From: JAFKFJ01 sp963786445
GTDB lineage: Bacteria; Pseudomonadota; Alphaproteobacteria; Acetobacterales; Acetobacteraceae
Assembly: GCA_963786445.1 (NCBI GenBank)
Contig: CAWAZU010000040.1
Location: forward strand, 1-64,000
Direction of reading: 5' to 3'
DNA: 64,000 bases
Within the stretch, counting starts at the first letter, position 1; each line of letters begins with the position of its first letter. The notes under the pieces were generated by a model. That model was not told where the DNA came from. It was given only the letters and a program-made list of their open reading frames with translations, and did no database searches. The position numbers were made by a program, and so were the translations under genes. Positions 32,392 to 40,459 of this stretch are shown in pieces.

Positions 32392-33552
32392 TCAGCGCCA
32401 GCGCGAGACGCAGGGGATGCGGCTGCGGTCGCAGCGGGCGGCGTAGCGGCCGGCGATCTCGGTCACTTCGCGCATCAGCCCGTCGTCCAGCCGGATCGGC
32501 GACAGGCCAAGCCGCAGGATGGTGTCGTTGCTGACGCTCAATTCGTTCTCGCTGTCCTCGGCGCGCGGGTTGTCGAGATAGCTGATCGGCGCGCCGGTCA
32601 GCGCCGCGACTTTCGCCGCCAGTTCGCGCACGCGATGCACTTCGGTGGCCTGGTTGATGATGCGCACGCGCTCGCCGCGTTCGGGCGGCGTGTCGAGCGC
32701 GAGCTCGATGCAGCGCACCGTGTCCTGGATGTGGATGAAGGCGCGCGTCTGCCCGCCGCTGCCATGCACGGTCAGCGGATAGCCGATCGCGCCCTGCATC
32801 AGGAAACGGTTGAGCACGGTGCCGAAATCGCCATCGTAGTCGAAGCGGTTGATCAGCCGCTCGTCGCGCGCGGTCTCGGTGGTCTGGGTGCCCCACACCA
32901 CGCCCTGGTGCAGGTCGGTGACGCGGATGCGGTCGTTCTTGTTATAGAACAGGAACAGCAGCTGATCCTGGGTTTTCGTCATGTGGTAGATGCTGCCGGG
33001 GGCGACGGGATGCAGGATGTCGCGCTCGATCGCGCTGCCGTCCTCGGCGGCGACGGTGACGCGCAGATAGCCTTCCGGGATTCGTGTGCCGCCGGTGCCG
33101 TAGCCATAGACGCCCATGGTGCCGAGATGCACGACATGCGCGTCGCACTGCGCCTCCACCAGGGCGGCGAGCAGGTTGTTGGTGGCGTTGACGTTGGTGT
33201 TGACGGTGTAGCGCTTGTGCCAGGAGGATTTCATCGAATAGGGCGCGGCGCGCTGCTCGGCGAAATGCACCACGGCGTCGGGCTGTTCGGCGGCGACGAG
33301 GGCGAGCAGGGCGTCGTAGTCGTGCGCGATGTTGAGCCGCGCGAAGCGGATCGGGGTCGCGCCCTGCTCGGCCCAGGCGGCGAGCCGGACGCGCAGCGGC
33401 TGGATCGGCGTGAGCGATTCGACGCCGAGTTCCACGTCGATCTTGCGGCGCGAGAAATCATCGACGATGACGACCGCGTCGCCGCGCGCGGCGAGGTGCA
33501 GGCTGGTCGGCCAGCCGCAGAACCCGTCGCCGCCGAGGATCAGGATTTTCAT
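32392..33552 (-). CDS. sqdB: UDP-sulfoquinovose synthase-like NAD-dependent epimerase (SQD1/SqdB type)
   Basis: 386 residues, extended SDR family. The N-terminal MKILILGGDGFCGWPTSLHL replaces the usual GxxGxxG with the GGDGxxGW typical of SQD1. DDFSRRKIDVELGVESLTPI is also SQD1-like, as is VVHFAEQRAAPYSM. The catalytic region has LGTMGVYGYG and YHMTK (YxxxK). The family's TMGEYG has Glu, here Val. Known members convert UDP-glucose plus sulfite to UDP-sulfoquinovose for sulfolipid or sulfonated glycans. The gene faces the glycosyltransferases (7-bp gap, convergent) and no sulfolipid synthase neighbour is present, so a sulfonated surface glycan is an option. The start has no alternative nearby. 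Confidence 0.75.
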   Translation of the reverse strand: MKILILGGDGFCGWPTSLHLAARGDAVVIVDDFSRRKIDVELGVESLTPIQPLRVRLAAWAEQGATPIRFARLNIAHDYDALLALVAAEQPDAVVHFAEQRAAPYSMKSSWHKRYTVNTNVNATNNLLAALVEAQCDAHVVHLGTMGVYGYGTGGTRIPEGYLRVTVAAEDGSAIERDILHPVAPGSIYHMTKTQDQLLFLFYNKNDRIRVTDLHQGVVWGTQTTETARDERLINRFDYDGDFGTVLNRFLMQGAIGYPLTVHGSGGQTRAFIHIQDTVRCIELALDTPPERGERVRIINQATEVHRVRELAAKVAALTGAPISYLDNPRAEDSENELSVSNDTILRLGLSPIRLDDGLMREVTEIAGRYAARCDRSRIPCVSRWR

Positions 33553-33657
33553 CCGCTGCCGCCCGTAGAGTGCGCTTTGGCAATGTTACCAGAGCGCAGC
33601 GGTGAGGTCCAGCGCGGACAACGGCCTGCTGCGTTCAGCCGCCGGCGTAGTTGCAGG

Positions 33658-34059
33658 TCAATCAGGCATGAAGTCCAGCGCGATCCCGTTCACGCAGTAG
33701 CGCAGGCCGGTCGGCGGAGGGCCATCCTCGAAGACGTGGCCGAGATGGCTGCCGCAGGTCGCGCAGTGGACTTCGGTGCGCACCATGCCGTGGCTGCGAT
33801 CCGTCGAGGTCGCGACGGCACCTTCGACCGGGTCGTTGAAGCTGGGCCAGCCCGTCCCGCTCTCGAACTTTCGCCGCGACTCGAAGAGCGTCCGGCCGCA
33901 GCCGGCGCAGGCGAGCCGGCCGGGCCGCTTTTCCTGCAGCAGCGCGCAGGTCCCCGGCGCCTCGGTGCCGTGGGACCGCATCACGTGATACTGCTCGGGC
34001 GTCAGGAGGCGGCGCCATTCCGCGTCGCTGTGCGTGACGGCATAAGGCGCGTCGGTCAT
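33658..34059 (-). CDS. msrB: Peptide-methionine (R)-S-oxide reductase
   Basis: 133 residues, the usual size. Visible: FESGTGWPSFNDP (substrate pocket), two CxxC zinc pairs (CAGC and CATC), GHVFEDGPPPTGLRYCVNG with the catalytic Cys in RYCVNG, and a C-terminal LDFMP. Reduces methionine-R-sulfoxide in proteins. No signal peptide, so cytosolic. Divergently oriented from an exported msrA 172 bp away, so the two probably share a regulatory region responding to oxidative stress. Confidence 0.95.
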   Translation of the reverse strand: MTDAPYAVTHSDAEWRRLLTPEQYHVMRSHGTEAPGTCALLQEKRPGRLACAGCGRTLFESRRKFESGTGWPSFNDPVEGAVATSTDRSHGMVRTEVHCATCGSHLGHVFEDGPPPTGLRYCVNGIALDFMPD

Positions 34060-34231
34060 GCTTGAACCCCTCGGTCAACGCCGGTCCGGCGGGGTGCCGT
34101 GCCTGCCATCGGATGTCGGGCCGCCGGCGGCCCTCGTCAACTCCGCGCCGACCCGCTCGCACGGCGGCGTGTAACGGCCGCGCCCGCCGCTCGTCAGACC
34201 GCGTGGAACCCACACCGCAGGAGACCTCGTC
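34060..34231. promoter_or_regulatory. Divergent promoter region msrB/msrA
   Basis: 172 bases between two divergent start codons. The msrA ATG is preceded by CAGGAGACCTCGTC, with AGGAG about 8 bases upstream as Shine-Dalgarno. No operator repeats recognised. Confidence 0.4.
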
Positions 34232-34957
34232 ATGCCATCCCGCTTCCCGCGCGCCCCGCGCCTGCACCGCCGGTCCGGCGCCGCGCTGGCCCTGGCCGCG
34301 ACAATGGCGCTCGCATTCGTCCGCCTGCCCGCGCACGCGGAGGGCGCAGCACGGCTGCTGCCGCCGCCGGCCGTCGATGTCCCCGCGACCGACGCGCCGC
34401 AGACGGCGGTGCTCGCGGGCGGCTGCTTCTGGGGCGTGCAGGGCGTGTTCGAGCACGTCCGCGGCGTGCGCAAGGTGCTGGCGGGCTATGCCGGCGGCAG
34501 CGCCGCCACCGCCCATTACGAGACGGTCAGCGACGGCGACACCGGGCACGCGGAATCGGTGCAGGTGGTGTTCGACCCGCAGCAGATCTCCTACGGCCGC
34601 ATCCTGCAGATCTTCTTCTCGGTCGCGCTGGACCCGACCGAAGTGAACCGCCAGGGACCGGACGATGGCACGCAGTATCGCTCCGAGCTGTTCGTCGCCG
34701 ATCCGGCGCAGCGTCGCGTGGCCGCCGCCTATATCGCGCAGCTCGACCGCTCGCGCGCGTTCGCCCGCCCGATCGCCACACGCGTCGATCCGCTGGGCGG
34801 CTTCTACCCGGCCGAGGCCTATCATCAGGACTACCTGGAACGCCACCCGGACCAGCCCTACATCGCCATTAACGACATCCCCAAGGTCGAGAACCTGAAG
34901 CGGCTGTTTCCCGAGGTCTATCTGGACAAGCCGGTGCTCGCCCTGCGCGGCCCGTGA
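34232..34957 (+). CDS. msrA: Peptide-methionine (S)-S-oxide reductase, exported
   Basis: 241 residues. An N-terminal signal sequence (RRSGAALALAATMALAFVRL then AHAEG, likely cleavage after AHA) points to the periplasm. The catalytic motif GGCFWGVQGVFEHVRGV is followed by GYAGG, GHAESVQVVFDP, ILQIFFSVALDPTEVNRQG and YHQDYLERHP, all conserved in MsrA. Exported forms repair envelope proteins. Together with the divergent cytosolic msrB it covers both diastereomers but in different compartments. Confidence 0.93.
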   Translation: MPSRFPRAPRLHRRSGAALALAATMALAFVRLPAHAEGAARLLPPPAVDVPATDAPQTAVLAGGCFWGVQGVFEHVRGVRKVLAGYAGGSAATAHYETVSDGDTGHAESVQVVFDPQQISYGRILQIFFSVALDPTEVNRQGPDDGTQYRSELFVADPAQRRVAAAYIAQLDRSRAFARPIATRVDPLGGFYPAEAYHQDYLERHPDQPYIAINDIPKVENLKRLFPEVYLDKPVLALRGP

Positions 34958-35057
34958 CGCGCGGAGCGCCCTTCACGCTTCGGTCTCGACCGAAGCATTC
35001 TCCCGCGCGCAGCGCCTACATACGGTCCCGGCAACCAGAAGGAGGCGACGGCGCGCC

Positions 35058-35387
35058 ATGCTCACCTGCTTCATCCGCTACGAGATCGACCCTTTCCGCG
35101 TCTCTGCCTTCGAGGAGTACGCGCGCAACTGGGGCCAGGCGATCCCGCGCTGCGGCGCCGACCTCGTCGGCTACTTCGCGCCGCACGAGGGCTCGGCGAC
35201 CACCGCCTGTGCGGTCTATAACATCGAAAGCCTCGCCGCCTACGAGGCCTACCGGGCGCGGCTGCGCGAGGATCCGCTCGGCAAGGAAAACTACGAATTC
35301 GCCAGGCGGGAGCGGTTCATCCGCAAGGAGGATCGCATCTTCCTGCGCCTCGTCTCGACGCCGCATGCGCCCCTGGTGCGCCCGTGA
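35058..35387 (+). CDS. NIPSNAP-family small protein
   Basis: 109 residues of a ferredoxin-like alpha/beta barrel fold: MLTCFIRYEIDPFRVSAFEE, YFAPHEGSATTACAVYNIES, AYRARLREDPLGKENYEFAR. These motifs match NIPSNAP proteins, of uncertain biochemical role. AAGGAGG lies about 11 bases upstream of the ATG. The stop overlaps the GTG start of the next gene, so both are co-translated. Confidence 0.75.
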   Translation: MLTCFIRYEIDPFRVSAFEEYARNWGQAIPRCGADLVGYFAPHEGSATTACAVYNIESLAAYEAYRARLREDPLGKENYEFARRERFIRKEDRIFLRLVSTPHAPLVRP

Positions 35388-35731
35388 TCGCCGTCATCTT
35401 CGAAGTGTGGCCCGCGGAGGGTCGGACGCAGGACTATCTCGATCTGGCCGCTGCGCTGCGGCCGGACCTGGCGACCATCGACGGCTTCATCTCCGTCGAG
35501 CGGTTCCGCAGCCTGACCGAGCCGGACAAGCTGCTGTCGCTGTCCTTCTGGCGCGACGAAGCGGCGGTCGGCGCCTGGCGCAACCTGCCGTCGCACCGCG
35601 CGACGCAGGCGGAGGGGCGGGCAGGCGTGTTCGCCGGCTACCGGCTGCGCATCGCCGGCGTGATCCGCGACTACGGGATGACCGACCGCGCCGAGGCGCC
35701 GGCCGACAGCCGGGCCGCCCTTCACGCGTGA
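35384..35731 (+). CDS. Antibiotic biosynthesis monooxygenase (ABM) domain protein
   Basis: 115 residues: MIAVIFEVWPAEGRTQDYLD, IDGFISVERFRSLTEPDKLL, SLSFWRDEAAVGAWRNLPSH form the ABM dimeric alpha/beta barrel related to heme-degrading and quinol monooxygenases. The GTG start at 35384 overlaps the NIPSNAP stop by 4 bases. The pair may form a heteromeric complex because both share the fold; that is inference. Confidence 0.75.
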   Translation: MIAVIFEVWPAEGRTQDYLDLAAALRPDLATIDGFISVERFRSLTEPDKLLSLSFWRDEAAVGAWRNLPSHRATQAEGRAGVFAGYRLRIAGVIRDYGMTDRAEAPADSRAALHA

Positions 35732-35822
35732 CGGTGCGTTCGCTGCACGCGCAGCGGAGCAGATGCCGGAGATGGTGCGGCCGGGGGTAGCGACGCAGTT
35801 TCAACTCGAACAACCGCAAAAC

Positions 35823-35843
35823 GCCTGCTTCCCCTTCGCAGGC
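35823..35843. terminator. Possible hairpin between converging genes
   Basis: GCCTGC and GCAGGC (35823-35828 and 35838-35843) can pair around a 9-base loop. There is only a weak T-rich tail (TAGTATGTTTCT). It lies between the ABM gene and the oppositely oriented 35894-36484 gene, where a bidirectional terminator is expected. Confidence 0.3.
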
Positions 35844-35893
35844 TAGTATGTTTCTATTCCGGAACATTATGGCCGTGCGGGGGCGCCGCGCGG

Positions 35894-36484
35894 TCACGCC
35901 GGAACGGGCGGGATGCCGGGGACGGGCGGGGAGAGGATGCGGGGCCGCGCGCGCGGCGGCGGCCGGGGACGGCAGGCGGGGCGGGACGGGGCCGCCGGCC
36001 GGACCGGCGGCGGCGGGCCCACGGGACCGGCCTGCTTCCGGCCCGAGGACAGGCTCCGGGCCGGCGGCGGGCGGACGCCCAGCATCTGGCAGAGCGGGCG
36101 CAGCAGCCGCCCGGCCTGGGGTGCGGCGGCGAGCAGGTCGGCCATCGCCGGATCGGCGAGCAGGTGCTGCAACTGCGAGGCGGCGGCGGCGGCCTGCGGC
36201 AGCCGGCGCAGCAGCCAGGCGACGCCGCGCGGCAGCCGGAGCGGCTGGGGCCGGGCCGGGCGGGGGGAGCGGAGGCGGCGGCGCGGCGGCGGCAGCGTGC
36301 CGGCACGGACTTTTGCCGCGAGGCGGGCGAACCGCTCCGCGGTGCGGCGCAGCCGCGACCAGAGCAGCAGCATCAGCGGCAGGGCGAGACCCAGGCCCAC
36401 GCCGCGGGCGGCGATGGCGCGGCGCAGGCCCTCGACCAGATGGGCAAAACGGTCGGCCAGGGCGGGGGAAGCGGCGGGCGGCAT
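35894..36484 (-). CDS. Hypothetical membrane-anchored protein, Pro/Arg-rich tail
   Basis: 196 residues from the ATG at 36484 (ASPALADRFAHLVEGLRRAI), the most plausible start because upstream in-frame sequence is low-complexity arginine/proline shadow. One hydrophobic segment (GVGLGLALPLMLLLWSRL) near residue 35 could be a membrane anchor. A helical part (ASQLQHLLADPAMADLLAAA) follows, and the last ~50 residues are Pro/Arg-rich. No family recognised. It may be a conserved hypothetical of this lineage. Confidence 0.5.
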   Translation of the reverse strand: MPPAASPALADRFAHLVEGLRRAIAARGVGLGLALPLMLLLWSRLRRTAERFARLAAKVRAGTLPPPRRRLRSPRPARPQPLRLPRGVAWLLRRLPQAAAAASQLQHLLADPAMADLLAAAPQAGRLLRPLCQMLGVRPPPARSLSSGRKQAGPVGPPPPVRPAAPSRPACRPRPPPRARPRILSPPVPGIPPVPA

Positions 36485-36744
36485 GACAGCGATACTAACA
36501 CGACCCCCGGCGGGCTGGGCAAGCCGGCCCGATCCGCGGTCACGCCAGCGGCGGCTGGACGTCGTCGGGAATGGGATTGACGAACGGCGTTCCCGCGAGG
36601 CGGCGGGCCCACGTCTTCGCTGTTCCGCATGGACGCAGAGCCCAGTCTGACGCAGATAAGGCGACAAGGCCGGGGATCGCGGCGCGCGCGAGTTGCTGCC
36701 GCGGTCGCGTCGTGATCGGCGGATGGCTTCTGGAGGTTTTGGGA

Positions 36745-37251
36745 ATGGCGGAGTTGGGGCGCGCGATGCACGGGCAGGGGGCCGGGCGGGGAACCCGCCG
36801 CCGCCTGATCGGACTTGCCCTCGCGGCGCTGCTGGCGGCGCCTGCGCTGGCGGCTCGTCCGGCTGGGGCGGCCGATCCGGCGAGCCCGGTCGGGACGTGG
36901 CGGACCATCGACGACGCAAGCGGAAAGCCGGTGGCCCTGATCCGGATTTTCGCGCGCAGCGGATTGCTGTACGGCGTGGTCGCGAAGGGCCTGTTGGCCC
37001 ATCCGGCGCATACGGCGTGCGACAGCTGCACCGATGATCGCCGCGGCAAGCCGATCATCGGCATGGAAATCATCCGCGGACTCGCCCGCGACGGGGACCA
37101 CTGGGGCGGCGGCACGATCCTCGATCCGGACACCGGCAAAATCTACCGATGCCGGCTCGCGCTGCGGGACGGCGGGCGGAGGCTCGCGGTGCGCGGCTTC
37201 ATCGGCATCTCGCTGCTGGGGCGGACGCAGTTGTGGGAACGCATAGACTGA
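36745..37251 (+). CDS. DUF2147 exported protein
   Basis: 168 residues from the ATG at 36745, preceded by TGGAGG 9 bases upstream. The signal peptide RRRLIGLALAALLAAPALAA ends near AGAADP. The mature domain has SPVGTWRTIDDASGKPVALI, CDSCTDD, PIIGMEIIRGLARDG, GTILDPDTGKIYRCRL and RGFIGISLLGRTQLWER, the classical DUF2147 order. The family is periplasmic, of unknown role. An ATG upstream at 36571 would add ~58 residues without family similarity. Confidence 0.85.
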   Translation: MAELGRAMHGQGAGRGTRRRLIGLALAALLAAPALAARPAGAADPASPVGTWRTIDDASGKPVALIRIFARSGLLYGVVAKGLLAHPAHTACDSCTDDRRGKPIIGMEIIRGLARDGDHWGGGTILDPDTGKIYRCRLALRDGGRRLAVRGFIGISLLGRTQLWERID

Positions 37252-37382
37252 TGGCCCGCCGATGCTCCCGCGCGTCGCATCGGCCGCGGCGAACGCGGGC
37301 CGCTTGACATCCGAACATGGGTGCAATCCGCAAAGCGTGACTGCCGGGGCCCCGGCCGCCTCTTCCGCTCCGCCGTGCTCAA

Positions 37383-37419
37383 CATATGTCTGTAGCACAC
37401 GCATATGTCTGTAGCACAC
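37383..37419. repeat. Tandem 18-bp repeat upstream of a small exported protein
   Basis: CATATGTCTGTAGCACAC occurs at 37383-37400 and again at 37402-37419, a 19-base period, immediately before the small-protein start at 37435. The spacing of about two helical turns suits a tandem operator, though a slippage product is possible. Confidence 0.5.
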
Positions 37420-37434
37420 AGAGGCAGCGAAGCC

Positions 37435-37728
37435 ATGAAACGCACGTTCGACGTGGCGGTGCTTGCGGTGTTCCTGCTTGCGGTGCCGGTGGGCGCGATG
37501 GCCCAGCAGCCGGCGCCAACCGTCACCGCAACCCCGCGCACCCCGGCCCTGCAGCAAAGCACGACGGCGCCGGGGACGGAGCCGCTGGTCTCCGTCTTCG
37601 GGCTGCCTGTCACCGTGACCGCGCCGGTTGCGCGACCCTATTGCGCCTGCGCGTACCGCAATTTCGGCGGCCAGCCCATGCGGACCGCGGCGGCTGTGGC
37701 GGCGGAGGTCGGCGGGGAAGCGCCGTAG
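37435..37728 (+). CDS. Small exported protein of unknown function
   Basis: 97 residues: a clear signal peptide (KRTFDVAVLAVFLLAVPVGA, cleavage near AMA-QQ), then a Thr/Pro/Ala-rich segment and a C-terminal part with paired cysteines (YCACAYRN). An alternative ATG at 37405 sits within the tandem repeat and adds ten non-signal residues, so 37435 is preferred. No family recognised. Confidence 0.55.
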   Translation: MKRTFDVAVLAVFLLAVPVGAMAQQPAPTVTATPRTPALQQSTTAPGTEPLVSVFGLPVTVTAPVARPYCACAYRNFGGQPMRTAAAVAAEVGGEAP

Positions 37729-37741
37729 CGGGGGCGGGCGC

Positions 37742-37927
37742 TCAGCGCCGCCAGCCCCATCCGCCGATCATCACCCCGCCGACCACCGGCGGCGCGACAT
37801 AGGCGTAGGCGGGATACGCCGGATACGCGGCATACCCGTACGGCTGATAGACGCAGCCGCCCAGCAGCAGCAACGACATGACGACCGCGCCCGCCTTCCA
37901 ATGATGCCGGAGAAACCCGAAGACCAT
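37742..37927 (-). CDS. Small lipoprotein, Tyr/Pro-rich
   Basis: 61 residues: hydrophobic leader VVMSLLLLGGC with an LGGC lipobox, then a YxxYPAYPAYAYVAPP repeat and a Gly/Trp-rich end. The pattern suits a short outer-membrane lipoprotein. GGAGGG lies just upstream of the start on the minus strand. Convergent with the neighbouring small exported protein. Function unknown. Confidence 0.6.
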   Translation of the reverse strand: MVFGFLRHHWKAGAVVMSLLLLGGCVYQPYGYAAYPAYPAYAYVAPPVVGGVMIGGWGWRR

Positions 37928-38053
37928 GGCGACCCTCCGTGAATGTTATGGCGCGGCAGATGGTCGTGTTGCGCGTCGGCGCAAAGATGCGCGTCACACA
38001 TCGTTGCAATTTGCCACGTCAGGAAAGCGACGTTCTGTCGGCGCGCCGCGATG

Positions 38054-39250
38054 CTACACGGTGCGATCCAGCAGCGCCGCGGTGTGACGCGCGATCATCG
38101 CTTCCTCGTCGGTCGGGATCACGAAGGCGCGAACGCGCGACCGGTCCGACGAGATCACGGCCGCGCGATCGCCGCCGGCGGCGCGATTGGCGTCGCGGTC
38201 GAGTTCGATGCCGAGCCATTCCATGGATTCCAGCACGCGCGCGCGCACACGCCAGGCGTGCTCGCCGATGCCGCCGCAGAACACCACCGCGTCGAGGCCC
38301 GCCAGCACCGCCGCCAGCCCGCCGAGTTCGCGGCGCACGCGGAACACGAAATAGTCGATCGCCTGCGCCGCCTCCGGCCGGTCGGACGCCTCCAGTTCGC
38401 GCATGTCGGACGAGATGCCAGACAGCCCCTTCAGCCCGGAGTCCTGGTAGAGCAGGTCGGCGATCCCGGCCGCGGTCATGTGCTTTTCCTGCAGCAGATA
38501 CAGCACCACGCCGGGGTCGAGCTGGCCGGTGCGCGTGCCCATCGGCAGGCCGTCGATGGCGGTCAATCCCATCGAGCTGGCGATCGATTGCCCGTCGCGG
38601 ATCGCGCACATCGAGGCGCCGTTGCCCAGATGCGCCACCACGACGCGGCCGGCCGCGTGCAGCGGCGCGATCTCGCGCAGCCGCAGCGTGATGTATTCGT
38701 ACGACAGCCCGTGGAACCCGTAGCGCCGCACGCCCTCCTCGTAGAACCGCCGCGGCAGCGCGAACACGTCGTTGACGAAGGGATGCCCGCGATGGAAGGC
38801 GGTGTCGAAGCAGGCCACCTGGGGCACGCCCTGCCACGCGGCGCGCGCCGCCGCGATGCCGGCGATGTTGTGCGGCTGGTGCAGCGGCGCCAGCGGGATC
38901 AGCGCGCGCAGTTCGACGAGCACGGCATCGTCCACCAGCACCGGCCGGTCGAAACGGAGGCCGCCATGCACGACGCGATGGCCGACCCCCGCCACATCGG
39001 CATCGGCGAACGCCGCCGCCTGCCAGGCCAGCACGCGCGCCAGTGCGTCGGCGTGGAACGCCGCGGCCGCGTCGCGCCATTCCTCCTGGTGCGTGACCGT
39101 GCCCTGCGCGTCCTTCACGTGCAGGCGCCGCGCCTCCCCCGCCATCTCGGCCAGACCGGCGGCGAGCAGGCGGGGCGTGCCGCCGGACAGCTCGAACAGT
39201 GCGAACTTGATCGACGACGAGCCGGCGTTGAGCGTGACGACGTGGCGCAT
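38054..39250 (-). CDS. ackA: Acetate kinase
   Basis: 398 residues, the full family length. MRHVVTLNAGSSSIKFALFE (phosphate-1 loop), GHRVVHGG, FDTAFH, YGFHGLSYEYI, VVAHLGNGASMCAI (adenosine/phosphate-2), MGLTAIDGLPMGTRTGQLDP and FCGGIGEHAWRVRA are all textbook AckA motifs. It interconverts acetate and acetyl phosphate in the cytosol. No phosphotransacetylase gene is adjacent. The ATG at 39250 matches the universal start of the family, although the frame stays open upstream. Confidence 0.95.
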   Translation of the reverse strand: MRHVVTLNAGSSSIKFALFELSGGTPRLLAAGLAEMAGEARRLHVKDAQGTVTHQEEWRDAAAAFHADALARVLAWQAAAFADADVAGVGHRVVHGGLRFDRPVLVDDAVLVELRALIPLAPLHQPHNIAGIAAARAAWQGVPQVACFDTAFHRGHPFVNDVFALPRRFYEEGVRRYGFHGLSYEYITLRLREIAPLHAAGRVVVAHLGNGASMCAIRDGQSIASSMGLTAIDGLPMGTRTGQLDPGVVLYLLQEKHMTAAGIADLLYQDSGLKGLSGISSDMRELEASDRPEAAQAIDYFVFRVRRELGGLAAVLAGLDAVVFCGGIGEHAWRVRARVLESMEWLGIELDRDANRAAGGDRAAVISSDRSRVRAFVIPTDEEAMIARHTAALLDRTV

Positions 39251-39418
39251 CAGCAGGATACATGGCGGATGCGCCGCCTGAAGCGCAAGCCCCGGCGAGC
39301 CGCCGTGGCGCCGGCAACCCGCGCGTTGATCGCCCGTACCGATCCACCTATTGTCCGGCCGGCCGGATAAGCGCCGAAGGCGCGTCGCGGTGCGAACGAA
39401 ATCGGAGGAGGGGGGACA

Positions 39419-40459
39419 ATGAGCAGGCCACGATGGTTCCGCAACTTTTCGGCGCTGGCCTTCGCGCTTGCGGTCGGGGTGCCGGCTGCGCACGCGGCGC
39501 GCGCGCCGGCGGCACTGATCATCGCGCAGGGCGGGCTGGGCGACAAGTCCTACAACGACCTCGCCGATGCCGGCTTCAAGCGCGCGTGCGCCGCCAGCAA
39601 GCTCGTGTGCAAGGACGTCGAATCGAAGGACGTGGTGGCGCAGGCCGAGAACATCCTGCGCACCGCCGCCGGGCCGGGCGGCTTCGGCGTGATCGTCGAT
39701 CTGGAATACTCGCACGGCGACGCGCTGAAAAAAGTCGCCGCCGACTATCCGAAGGTCGATTTCGCCATCCTCAACGAAGTGGAGCCGGGCGCCAACGTCG
39801 CCTCGCTGCTGTTCAAGGAGCAGGAAGGGTCCTATCTCGCCGGGGCGCTGGCGGCGCAAGTCGCGTCGGACCCGAAAATCAAAGGCGTCGGGCCGAAGCC
39901 GATCATCGGCGTGATCGGCGGCATCAAGTCGGCCGGCATCGACAAGTTCATCGTCGGCTACATCCAGGGCGCGCACGCCATCAATCCGGACTGCCAGGTC
40001 AAGGTGGCGTATGCCAACAATTTCGGCGATCCGGCGATCGGATTGCAGATGGCCAAGGCGATGTTCGACCAGGGCGCCAGCGTCGTCTATCAGGTGGCGG
40101 GCGGCACCGGCATCGGCGTCATCCAGGCGGCCAAGCAGACCGGCCACTTCGCGATCGGCGTCGATACCGACCAGGACGGGATGGCGCCCGGCAGCGTGCT
40201 CACCAGCATGATCAAGCGCACCGACATCGCGGTCGCGACCGTGGTGGCGGATTACGCGCAGGGCAAGTTCCCCGGCGGCCGGACGGTGACCTTCGGCCTC
40301 AAGGAGAACGGCGTCGGCCTGTCGCCGATGACCTACACGAAGAACCTGGTTCCCGCCGCCTACATCGCCAAAGTCGATGAGCTGAGGAAGAACATTCTGT
40401 CGGGCGCGATCAAGGTGTGGGACGTGACCGAGCAGGGCTATCCCGCCTGGTTCAAGTGA
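39419..40459 (+). CDS. BMP-family nucleoside-type ABC transporter substrate-binding protein
   Basis: 346 residues. Signal peptide (FRNFSALAFALAVGVPAAHA). Then ALIIAQGGLGDKSYNDLADA, characteristic of BMP/Med proteins (GGxxDxSFN), GVIVDLEYSHGDAL, QEGSYLAGALAA, VIGGIKSAGIDKFIVGYIQG, VYQVAGGTGIGVIQAAK, and IGVDTDQDGMAPGSVLTSMI. Binding proteins of this type deliver purine or pyrimidine nucleosides to BmpD/NupAB-like transporters. GGAGGAGGGGG lies directly upstream of the ATG. First gene of an operon; its stop overlaps the ATPase start (GTGA). Confidence 0.92.
   Translation: MSRPRWFRNFSALAFALAVGVPAAHAARAPAALIIAQGGLGDKSYNDLADAGFKRACAASKLVCKDVESKDVVAQAENILRTAAGPGGFGVIVDLEYSHGDALKKVAADYPKVDFAILNEVEPGANVASLLFKEQEGSYLAGALAAQVASDPKIKGVGPKPIIGVIGGIKSAGIDKFIVGYIQGAHAINPDCQVKVAYANNFGDPAIGLQMAKAMFDQGASVVYQVAGGTGIGVIQAAKQTGHFAIGVDTDQDGMAPGSVLTSMIKRTDIAVATVVADYAQGKFPGGRTVTFGLKENGVGLSPMTYTKNLVPAAYIAKVDELRKNILSGAIKVWDVTEQGYPAWFK

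Noticed and set aside
36571..36744. N-terminal extension of the DUF2147 protein
   Set aside because: The ATG at 36745 has a good ribosome site and is followed directly by a signal peptide; the extension is low-complexity.
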